Of a DNA stretch of 48,472 nt, positions 27,419 through 34,825 are shown in pieces. Origin of the DNA: Burkholderiales bacterium (GTDB taxonomy: Bacteria > Pseudomonadota > Gammaproteobacteria > Burkholderiales > Burkholderiaceae_C); assembly GCA_028864885.1 (NCBI GenBank), contig JAGWLR010000018.1:1-48472 (forward strand), written 5' to 3'. The translations under genes and the position numbers were made by a program. Position 1 is the stretch's first letter. Each line of letters begins with the position of its first letter. The notes under the pieces were generated by a model. That model was not told the DNA's origin. It saw only the letters and a list, made by a program, of their open reading frames with translations, and ran no database searches.

Positions 27419-28111
27419 TCATTCCCAACTGATTCGATTCCATTGGAGCGCACGGCTACGCCAGTGCTCTTCGATGCTCTGCACGAAATCCGGGCGGACC
27501 AGCTTGGCGCGCTGAATCAGCCAGTCGTCGTCTTCATGTCGAATCACGACGCCTTCAAGATGCCCCTGCCGATAGTGGCTGGTCTTGTCTTGCACCCATT
27601 GCGTGAGGGCCGGAAGGCTCGTGTGTCCTTTGGATACGCGCGGCACCACTTTGATACCCAGAGACTCGGCCAGCGCATTGCGACGAGCGGTGCTCCAGAA
27701 GCGCTGCTCTTGGCGATCGAACACGTCAAACGCCAGAAACCAGTCTGGCAGGGCATCGTAGTCAAGTGAGTGCTGAGCCGCACACCATTCGCCGAAGAGC
27801 ATCAAGCGGCTGCCCAGGGCGTCGAACAAATCGTCCTCGCGCGTGGCGAGCCATTCGTCCACCCGAGAAAACTGCCCACCATAGGGGCGATTGAGGTACT
27901 GACCGCGGTTCTGCACATGCAAGACAGCCTCGGGCGAGAACGAAATGCCCATGTTGGCCCCATCGAGCTTTTCCTCCACCACCACCTCATGCGCGAGCAT
28001 CGCCTCGGCTTCTTGCACAGACAGCACTTTGTCGTCTCGCGGCTGTCCCGAGGCGAGCCAGGCGATGTGAGGGGTATGGGGAAACCGGAAGAACTCGCTC
28101 ATCAATGTCAT
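27419..28111 (-). CDS. RNA ligase family protein (Rnl2-like nucleotidyltransferase)
   Basis: This is an ATP-dependent RNA ligase-fold protein of 230 residues. Motif I is EEKLDGAN with the nucleotidyl Lys at residue 48 if the ATG at 28111 is used; motif III is LMLFGEWCA, motif IV EGVVIRH, and motif V is near QRAKLVRP. No C-terminal extension is obvious beyond the nucleotidyltransferase core, so it is smaller than T4 Rnl2 (334 residues). The start lies two bases after the stop of the PIN gene, so translation is likely coupled. An ATG three codons later is an alternative. The pair suggests RNA cleavage and sealing; the actual substrate is unknown. Confidence 0.85.
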   Translation of the reverse strand: MTLMSEFFRFPHTPHIAWLASGQPRDDKVLSVQEAEAMLAHEVVVEEKLDGANMGISFSPEAVLHVQNRGQYLNRPYGGQFSRVDEWLATREDDLFDALGSRLMLFGEWCAAQHSLDYDALPDWFLAFDVFDRQEQRFWSTARRNALAESLGIKVVPRVSKGHTSLPALTQWVQDKTSHYRQGHLEGVVIRHEDDDWLIQRAKLVRPDFVQSIEEHWRSRALQWNRISWE

Positions 28112-28113
28112 CG

Positions 28114-28713
28114 TCAGAATCCAAATTTGTGCCGGTGAAAGGCTTCGAGCACTGCCGAACAGAGAAACCGAACCTGAACACCATGGTCGGCCAAAGCCGG
28201 GGCCCAATCCAGCCATTTTGAGTCGGTGGCCTGCCAGATGGGCGGACATTCAGGATGCGCCCGAGCGACGGCGATGAACTTTCGGTCTGAGGCATCGAAG
28301 TGCGCTAGTCGCGGGTCGTCCGGAAAAGCGGCATAGCCGCGCAGCGGATCAGCCGCGATCGAGACCAGATCAATTCGCGCCGGGTTGTCCTGGTTGTGCA
28401 GCACCCACCGCAAAAAGGCGTCACCGACGCCCTTCCCGTCACTGGCATGGGTCTTGTGGAGATACTCACCCACGATTTCATGGCGATCATCCAGCGCCAA
28501 TCGACCGGTCTGCATCAGCGCCTGAAGCCACTTCGCACAGGTATCGACCGATGCAGCGTCCACCCCGTCATGTTGACCGTTGGCCACGAGGATGACATTC
28601 GTGTCCACCACCCAGGTGCCAGTGGCATCGGGTAAATCCTCGGTGGCTTCCTTACGTTGCGACAATTCGGCCTGCAACGGGTCTGGTTCATGATGAGTCG
28701 GTTTGGACACCAT
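28114..28713 (-). CDS. PIN-domain-like putative RNase
   Basis: This is a protein of 199 residues whose pattern fits a PIN-fold nuclease: WVVDTNVIL with the first Asp at residue 37, a conserved Glu in HEIVGEYLHK, FDASDRKFIAVA with the third acidic position, and the final ATDSKWLDW with further Asp residues. About 30 residues precede the domain. PIN nucleases cut RNA with Mg or Mn ions and are often toxins, but no VapB-type antitoxin is next to it; instead an RNA ligase gene follows after two bases. The match to PIN is by motif only and should be confirmed by structure prediction. Confidence 0.75.
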   Translation of the reverse strand: MVSKPTHHEPDPLQAELSQRKEATEDLPDATGTWVVDTNVILVANGQHDGVDAASVDTCAKWLQALMQTGRLALDDRHEIVGEYLHKTHASDGKGVGDAFLRWVLHNQDNPARIDLVSIAADPLRGYAAFPDDPRLAHFDASDRKFIAVARAHPECPPIWQATDSKWLDWAPALADHGVQVRFLCSAVLEAFHRHKFGF

Positions 28714-28728
28714 CTTGCAAGTCTACCG

Positions 28729-28865
28729 ATGAGTCGACGCATTTTGCTGATTCAAGGCCACCCCGATCTGGCTGGGCGACATCCTCGGGGTTGCCCGCAA
28801 GCGCCTCGACAAACTTTACCGACTCGGACTAGCGGGAGACCAGCGCGGATGGCGGTATTCTTGCG
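28729..28865 (+). pseudogene. Probable remnant of an NAD(P)H oxidoreductase gene
   Basis: An ATG at 28729 begins MSRRILLIQGHPDLAGRH, the hallmark N-terminus of flavodoxin_2-type NAD(P)H oxidoreductases (ILIIQGHPD pattern), but the family sequence stops after about 18 codons. In another frame at about 28770-28830 the segment GVARKRLDKLYRLGLAG resembles the Arg-rich tail of the same family. The simplest reading is an internal deletion that joined the two ends out of frame. The C-terminal part of the argument is weak. The remnant fills the 155 bases between the PIN gene and gspA. Confidence 0.35.
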
Positions 28866-28868
28866 CTC

Positions 28869-30593
28869 ATGTATGCGTCCTACTTTGGCCTGAAGCGAGA
28901 GCCCTTTTCCATCGCGCCAGACCCTCGCTACCTTTTCATGAGCGAGCGGCATCGCGAGGCTTTGGCTCACCTGCTGTATGGAGTCGGTGGGGGCGGCGGA
29001 TTTGTCTTGCTGACCGGTGAAATCGGCGCTGGCAAGACCACCGTATGCCGCTGCTTCCTGGAACAGATCCCGCGACGTTGCAATGTCGCCTACATCTTCA
29101 ACCCCAAGTTGACGGTGATGGAGTTGCTGCAATCCGTCTGCCAGGAATTTCGAATCCCCTGCGAGGACCTGGATCCCGCTACAGCCACGGTCAAGACTTA
29201 CCTGGATCGTCTCAACGAATACCTGTTGCGCACTCACTCGGTGGGCCAGAACAACGTTCTGATCATCGACGAAGCGCAAAACCTGTCGTCTGACGTGCTG
29301 GAACAGTTGCGGCTGCTGACCAATCTGGAAACCAGCGAACGCAAGCTGCTGCAGATCATCCTGATCGGGCAGCCCGAGTTGCGCGACATGCTGGCCCGGC
29401 CCGAGCTGGAGCAACTGGCGCAACGCGTGATTGCGCGCTTCCATCTGGACTCGCTGAGCGAAGCCGAAACCGAACAATACATTGCGCACCGCTTGGCCAT
29501 CGCTGGCCTCAAGCAGGGCAAATTGTTCGACAGCGACGCCGTTCACCGCGTTCATCAGATCACCCGGGGCGTGCCTCGCCGGATCAATCTGCTGTGCGAC
29601 CGCTCTTTGTTGGGGGCGTATGCCAAAGGGCTGCCCCAGGTCAGCGAGGATATCGTGGCTCAGGCTGCACGCGAGGTCTTTGAAAGCCCGACGACCAAGC
29701 AGAAGCTGACGCCCGCGAAGGCCGCTGCGCCACGGCGCGGATCTCGTGCGCCCTGGTCATGGTGGCTGGCCTCAGCGGCGGGCGTCAGTGCGTTGGCGCT
29801 GGGGGGATGGAGTGTCTTCCAGCAAAGCGAGGTGAAGCCTGACTCAGTCGCATTGGCTCGAGCCGGCAAGTCAGCGAGCTCGCTCCAGTCGGTCCAGTCG
29901 GCGGCATCAACGGCCAGCAACACAGCGAGCTCGCCCCCGGCTGCGGCCTCGGCCCCCCCGCCAGCTCCCCCACCTTTTGACTGGCAACACGGCTTCGATC
30001 AAGCCTTTCGACAAGAGAACCCCGCCTGGCAGCAACTGGCCAAAGCCTGGCACCTGGAATTGGACTCGGCCGAGCCGTGCGAGCAGGCGCGTCAGGCCCA
30101 AGTGTTGTGCTTCCGCTCCAGCAATGGATTGGGGCTGTTGCAACAGCTCAACCGCCCCGCCCTCCTCAGCTTGTTCGATGCACAAGGTCGGCCCGCTTAT
30201 GGCTTGTTGACCCATCTGGACAAACAAACCGCCACACTGCAATTGGGCTCGCAGACGTACGAGCTGAGCATCGCCCAGTTGTCGCGCATGTGGCGCGGTG
30301 ACTTCGCCACCCTGTGGCGCGCCCCTGAGCACTATCGCAGCAAGCTCAGCGAGGGCCAAGGCGGCCCTCTGATTGATTGGCTGTCGGCTCAACTGGCGGT
30401 GGTTCAGCACGACCCCGCCCCCAACGGCAAACAAAAACTGGATGCAGCCTTGAAGGCTCGCATTCATGCCTTCCAGCTGGCGCAGGGCCTGCCTCCCGAC
30501 GGAATACCGGGGCCCACCACATTCATGCAACTGAACCGCGCCCTGGGCGTGGACGAACCGCTACTGCAAGGTCGCCATGTCGTACATCCTTGA
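28869..30593 (+). CDS. gspA: General secretion protein GspA/ExeA with peptidoglycan-binding domain
   Basis: GspA/ExeA is an inner-membrane ATPase that in Aeromonas remodels peptidoglycan so the type II secretin can assemble. The 574-residue protein starts MYASYFGLKREPFSIAPDP. Its AAA domain has Walker A (TGEIGAGKTTVC) and Walker B (NNVLIIDEAQNLS). A transmembrane helix at about residues 297-318 follows (WWLASAAGVSALALGG), then a Ser/Ala/Pro linker, a C39-like region near 375-480, and a peptidoglycan-binding domain at the C-terminus (FQLAQGLPPDGIPGPTTFMQLN). It overlaps gspB by 17 bases. No other gsp genes are nearby. Confidence 0.94.
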   Translation: MYASYFGLKREPFSIAPDPRYLFMSERHREALAHLLYGVGGGGGFVLLTGEIGAGKTTVCRCFLEQIPRRCNVAYIFNPKLTVMELLQSVCQEFRIPCEDLDPATATVKTYLDRLNEYLLRTHSVGQNNVLIIDEAQNLSSDVLEQLRLLTNLETSERKLLQIILIGQPELRDMLARPELEQLAQRVIARFHLDSLSEAETEQYIAHRLAIAGLKQGKLFDSDAVHRVHQITRGVPRRINLLCDRSLLGAYAKGLPQVSEDIVAQAAREVFESPTTKQKLTPAKAAAPRRGSRAPWSWWLASAAGVSALALGGWSVFQQSEVKPDSVALARAGKSASSLQSVQSAASTASNTASSPPAAASAPPPAPPPFDWQHGFDQAFRQENPAWQQLAKAWHLELDSAEPCEQARQAQVLCFRSSNGLGLLQQLNRPALLSLFDAQGRPAYGLLTHLDKQTATLQLGSQTYELSIAQLSRMWRGDFATLWRAPEHYRSKLSEGQGGPLIDWLSAQLAVVQHDPAPNGKQKLDAALKARIHAFQLAQGLPPDGIPGPTTFMQLNRALGVDEPLLQGRHVVHP

Positions 30594-31269
30594 TGCACTG
30601 CGCAAAGCAGACGCCGAGCGTGAGCAAGGCGAGGTGCCGGGGCTGCACACGCAAACGCATGTTCCATCTGAACCGCTCCGTCCCCATCCCTTGAATCGCC
30701 AACTGCTGTGGGCGGTTGCGGCCCTGACAAGCCTGCTGATTCTGATCTTGGTGTGGGTCTTCAGTCGCCATGAGGGGCCCCTGCCGGCTCCACTGCCCGC
30801 GCCAACGCCCCCCACGCAGGAAGCCCAACCCGCGAAGCCCGTTCAGCCTGAGCCTGCTGCAACGGTTGCGACACCATTGCCGCAGGCAGCAATTCCGCAG
30901 ACGCCGACCGCACCGATCTATCCGCCGTTGGAAGCAAGCACTCAGGCCGAGCCCCCGCTCCTGCGGGCGCCGACGCCACCCGTCGTCAAAGCTGCGCCTG
31001 CCGCAACGCCCACGGCGCCATCCCCGGTCGATGAGAGTCATCGAATCTACAAGCTGCAAGAATTGCCCGATGCCATCCGCAAGGAGTTGCCCACCATCTC
31101 GATCGGTGGCGCCATGTACTCCGACACCCCATCTCAGCGCATCCTGATCATCAACGGTCAGGTCTTGCATGAAGGGGATCAGGCCGCCCCCGGCCTGAAG
31201 CTGGATGAGATCAAACTGAAGTCAGCTGTGTTCCAGTTCAAGAACTACCGCTACGTGGTGACCTACTGA
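30577..31269 (+). CDS. gspB: General secretion protein GspB/ExeB
   Basis: GspB is the partner of GspA in secretin assembly. The 230-residue protein begins MSYILDALRKADAEREQGEVPGLH, the family hallmark, followed by one membrane helix (LLWAVAALTSLLILILVWVF), a long Pro/Ala-rich periplasmic linker, and a C-terminal folded domain (ISIGGAMYSDTPSQRILIINGQVLHEGD) typical of GspB/GspC-like HR domains. The start lies inside the last codons of gspA. The last seven bases overlap the convergent ModD-like gene. Confidence 0.94.
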   Translation: MSYILDALRKADAEREQGEVPGLHTQTHVPSEPLRPHPLNRQLLWAVAALTSLLILILVWVFSRHEGPLPAPLPAPTPPTQEAQPAKPVQPEPAATVATPLPQAAIPQTPTAPIYPPLEASTQAEPPLLRAPTPPVVKAAPAATPTAPSPVDESHRIYKLQELPDAIRKELPTISIGGAMYSDTPSQRILIINGQVLHEGDQAAPGLKLDEIKLKSAVFQFKNYRYVVTY

Positions 31270-32114
31270 GACAAGGCTCGCGAAAATCGGGACTCGACCT
31301 CACGAGGCGCGGCCATATAGGGGGCGGACGACACCAACACATCAGCCCCGGCCTCGGCATGAGCCACGGCGTTGGCTGCGGTCACATCACCGGATACGGC
31401 CAAAGCAGGGTGCAGCCGGCTGTTGTGCAGCGCTAACCGAGTCTGCCGCACCTGCTCGGGCGTGAACTGATCCAACTGCAGGATGTCAGCCCCGGCCACG
31501 GCAAAAGCCATCGCTTCCTCCAGCGACTGGACCTGCGCCACCATCTTCTTTTCAGGTTGCGCCCGACGAAGCCGGCCCACCATGTCGTCCACGCTGAGAT
31601 CCAGAAAGACCCGGTGCTCCGGATTGAGTTGCACCGCGTCCGACAACCCCAGGTGATGCATGATGCCGCCGCCCGCCTGCACGGCCTTGACTGACAAGGC
31701 CCGCATGCCGGGAAGCGTGTGACGCGTACAGGCCAAAGGCTGGTGCAGCCCGGCCGCCCTCAGTTCAGTGACGATCCGAGCCACCTCGCTTGCCACGCCA
31801 CTGGCCCATTGAACCAGGTTCTGCACCACACCAAAGGCCTGTAGCAAGGCCTCGGCCGGCCCTTGAGCCGTCAGCAACTCGACTTCGGCACGCACATGGT
31901 GACCCGACCGAGCATGAACCTGCGCATGCGCGCCGACCAGTTCAAACAAGCGCTTGGCCTCTTCTACCCCACACACCGTCATGGGCTGACGGGCAGCCAG
32001 GGTGAGATGACCCACGCCCCCCTGCAGCCCCAGGGCCAGCGAGGTGGCATCGCCATAGGGGACGTCTTCACGCAACCATTGGCTGAGGATGTCATCGGAC
32101 AAGGATCTGAGCAT
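31263..32114 (-). CDS. ModD-like nicotinate-nucleotide pyrophosphorylase homologue
   Basis: This is a type II phosphoribosyltransferase of 283 residues related to NadC. Features closer to ModD than to NadC are WLREDVPYGDATSLALG near the N-terminus, TRHTLPGMRALSVKAVQAGGG, and HHLGLSDAVQLNPEH. ModD is named from molybdate transport operons, but its reaction is not established and no mod transporter genes lie here. The ATG at 32114 has GAGG at proper spacing; a GTG two codons upstream is less likely. It follows the cyanophycin synthetase gene's end on the opposite side by 108 bases but reads in the same direction. Confidence 0.8.
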   Translation of the reverse strand: MLRSLSDDILSQWLREDVPYGDATSLALGLQGGVGHLTLAARQPMTVCGVEEAKRLFELVGAHAQVHARSGHHVRAEVELLTAQGPAEALLQAFGVVQNLVQWASGVASEVARIVTELRAAGLHQPLACTRHTLPGMRALSVKAVQAGGGIMHHLGLSDAVQLNPEHRVFLDLSVDDMVGRLRRAQPEKKMVAQVQSLEEAMAFAVAGADILQLDQFTPEQVRQTRLALHNSRLHPALAVSGDVTAANAVAHAEAGADVLVSSAPYMAAPREVESRFSRALSQ

Positions 32115-32189
32115 GCTCACCTCGACAATCAGGACGACCTGACCGCGAGGCTACAACGTGGCAGCGTACTTGCCTATCCTTGTTTTCGG

Positions 32190-32222
32190 ACGCCGCCCCC
32201 AAAAAGACACACCCTGCGGCGT
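32190..32222 (-). other. Stem-loop just after cphA
   Basis: ACGCCGC and GCGGCGT form a perfect 7-base-pair stem around a 19-base loop immediately after the cphA stop codon. There is no T-tract, so this is at best a Rho-dependent or 3'-protecting structure. Confidence 0.25.
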
Positions 32223-34790
32223 TCAGCCCTCCTGGGCCCGCCGTGCCAGGTGAGCCAGCGCCTCTTCGACCTGATCCACCAGCACCAGACACAAGTCGCC
32301 AGGAGCGAGGCGATCGAGCGCCCGATCAATCGCCAGAAACTCGCCATAGACGTCTTCGACATGCTGGGCACGAGTGGCGTCGGCCAATCCTTCGCGCAAC
32401 AGCTTCAACACCTCGCCATCGGCTCGGCCGCGCTGGCAGGCATCCTGAAACAGGATGATGTCGTCAAACGCCTGCCCCAGAATCGCCGTTTGCTCGCGGA
32501 TGTCTTCATCGCGACGGTCACCGGCCCCGCTGATGACCACCGCACGTCGCTTGGCCGGCATGCCCTCTACAGCGGCGACCAGGGCCCGCATCGCATCGGG
32601 GTTGTGGCCGTAATCGGCGATCACCGTTGCGCCTTTGAAATCGAACACATTGAAGCGCCCTGGCGCGTTGTCGGCATCGTTGACAAAGCTCGCCAAGCCA
32701 TTGCGGATCGTGTCCCAGTCCAGGCCCACCCCCCATGCGGCGGCCACCGAGGCCATCACATTCTCAACCTGGAAGCCGATCGTGCCATTGCGGGTGATGG
32801 GCACATCCCGCAGGGGAATGCTCTCGCGCCAACTGCCTTCGGCGGCCACGATGCAGTCGCCATCGACGGACACGGTTCGCTTGCCTTGCGCCCGATGCGC
32901 AGTGAGCACCGGATGCTGAAAATCACGGGCGAAAAAGATGACCTGGCCCGTGCACTTGGGCGCCATCGAGGCCACGATCGGGTCGGCCGCATTGAGCACG
33001 GCATAGCCCGACGCGGCCACGTTCATCACGATGACCCGCTTGAGCACGGCCAACTCTTCCACGGTGGTGATGTAGTTCAAGCCCAGGTGATCACCGGCCC
33101 CGATGTTGGTCACCACCGCCACTTGGCAGCGGTCAAAACCCAAGCCTTCACGCAAGATGCCCCCCCGTGCCGATTCAAACACGGCGGCATCCACATCGGG
33201 GTGCATCAGCACATTGCGGGCACTCTTGGGGCCGCTGCAGTCACCACTGTCGATCTGGCGGCCATTGACGTACACACCGTCCGTGTTGGTCATGCCGACA
33301 CGCGAGCCACTGGTCGCCACCAGGTGGGCGGTCAATCGCGCTGTCGTGGTCTTGCCATTGGTGCCGGTGACAGCCACAACAGGAATGCGCCCATCGCCGC
33401 CCTGCTTGTACAGATGCGAAATGATGGCCTCACCCACGTTACGACCCTTACCGAACGAAGGCGAGAGGTGCATGCGCAAGCCAGGTGCGGCGTTGACCTC
33501 GACAACGCCACCGTTCTGCTCTTCCAGCGGGCGGTGCACGCTTTCGCACATCATGTCCACGCCGCAAATGTCCAGCCCCACAGTCTGGGCTGCGGCAATG
33601 GCACGGGCCGCCACTTCGGGGTGAACGTCATCGGTCACGTCAGTGGCCGTGCCGCCGGTGCTGAGGTTGGCGTTGTTACGCAAGATGACGCGACGACCTT
33701 TCTCGGGTACAGACTCGGGCTGGAGCCCCTGCAAACCCAGACGGGCAATGGCGATGTCGTCAAAGCGGATCTTGGTCAAGGATGTGGCATGGCCGTCGCC
33801 GCGACGGGGATCGGCGTTCACCTTGTCGACCAGTTCGCGCACCGTGTGGACACCATCCCCGATCACATGGGGTGGATCACGTCGTGCCGCGGCGACCAGC
33901 TTATCGCCCACCACCAGCAGGCGGTAATCGGCACCGGGCAAATATTTTTCGACCATGACGGTGCCAATCTCGGCGGCTGCCTTGAACGCAATGGCCAGGT
34001 GCTCCTTGTCAACCACATTGACAGTCACGCCTTTGCCCTGGTTGCCGTCCTGAGGCTTGACCACCACCGGCACACCGATTTCGCAAGCCACCGACCAGGC
34101 GTCTTCCAGATCCGAGACCGGACGCCCAATGGGCACGGGCACCCCTGCCGAAGCCAGCAATCGTTTGCACAAATCCTTGTCTTGCGCAATGGATTCGGCC
34201 ACCGCGCTGGTGCTGTCGACTTCAGCCGCCCAAATGCGGCGCTGCTTGGATCCCCAGCCAAATTGAACCAGGCTGCCCTTGGTCAGACGACGCCAGGGAA
34301 TGCCCCGCGCTGCCGCAGCTTCAACGATCGAGCCGGTACTGGGCCCCAGCCGAACGTCCTCATCCAGCTCACGCAGACGGCCAATGGCCTGGTCGATTTC
34401 AAAATGTTCACCGCGCAAAACCGCCTGGATCAAGGCCTCGGCCAGCTTGAAGGCGAGCAAGCCGACGTCTTCCTCGCTGTATTCGACCACCACCTGAAAC
34501 ACACCCGGTTCGATGGTCGCTGCCGTTCGACTGAAGGTAACCGGACACCCCGCCTGAGCCTGCATGGCCAAAACGACGGTTTCCAAGGCGTGCGCCAGCG
34601 AGATCTGCCCAGGGCGGCCATCGGGACGCAAAGCCCCCATCGCCGGAAACTGCTCGCGCAGACGCTTTTCGAAGTCGGGCAGCTCCGTCAGATTGCACTC
34701 GCTTGGCTCGCAGGTGACGATCGCCTGAATCGCCGTGTGGCGACTCCAGAGGTTGGGGCCCCGCAAGGGCCGGATACGGGAAACTTCCAT
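32223..34790 (-). CDS. cphA: Cyanophycin synthetase
   Basis: CphA polymerises Asp and Arg into multi-L-arginyl-poly-L-aspartate (cyanophycin) using ATP. The 855-residue protein has the N-terminal domain, an ATP-grasp domain (VVKPQDGNQGKGVTVNV, VEVNAAPGLRMHLSPS) that adds Asp, and a C-terminal Mur-ligase-like domain with an intact P-loop GTNGKTT at 476-482, which adds Arg. In the N domain the HxxEH-type position reads HALET (residues 67-71), so the metal-hydrolase motif reported in some CphA1 proteins is not intact. The paralogue cphA' lies 35 bases upstream on the same strand, so both are probably one operon. Confidence 0.97.
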   Translation of the reverse strand: MEVSRIRPLRGPNLWSRHTAIQAIVTCEPSECNLTELPDFEKRLREQFPAMGALRPDGRPGQISLAHALETVVLAMQAQAGCPVTFSRTAATIEPGVFQVVVEYSEEDVGLLAFKLAEALIQAVLRGEHFEIDQAIGRLRELDEDVRLGPSTGSIVEAAAARGIPWRRLTKGSLVQFGWGSKQRRIWAAEVDSTSAVAESIAQDKDLCKRLLASAGVPVPIGRPVSDLEDAWSVACEIGVPVVVKPQDGNQGKGVTVNVVDKEHLAIAFKAAAEIGTVMVEKYLPGADYRLLVVGDKLVAAARRDPPHVIGDGVHTVRELVDKVNADPRRGDGHATSLTKIRFDDIAIARLGLQGLQPESVPEKGRRVILRNNANLSTGGTATDVTDDVHPEVAARAIAAAQTVGLDICGVDMMCESVHRPLEEQNGGVVEVNAAPGLRMHLSPSFGKGRNVGEAIISHLYKQGGDGRIPVVAVTGTNGKTTTARLTAHLVATSGSRVGMTNTDGVYVNGRQIDSGDCSGPKSARNVLMHPDVDAAVFESARGGILREGLGFDRCQVAVVTNIGAGDHLGLNYITTVEELAVLKRVIVMNVAASGYAVLNAADPIVASMAPKCTGQVIFFARDFQHPVLTAHRAQGKRTVSVDGDCIVAAEGSWRESIPLRDVPITRNGTIGFQVENVMASVAAAWGVGLDWDTIRNGLASFVNDADNAPGRFNVFDFKGATVIADYGHNPDAMRALVAAVEGMPAKRRAVVISGAGDRRDEDIREQTAILGQAFDDIILFQDACQRGRADGEVLKLLREGLADATRAQHVEDVYGEFLAIDRALDRLAPGDLCLVLVDQVEEALAHLARRAQEG

Positions 34791-34825
34791 CAGCGAATCT
34801 CTCTCATCTGGTACACGGCCTGAAA

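Noticed and set aside
31863-34823. Very long open frame (986 codons) on the plus strand opposite cphA
   Set aside because: It lies antisense to a clear cyanophycin synthetase, is rich in His, Gln and Arg as expected of a shadow frame in GC-rich DNA, and shows no domain.
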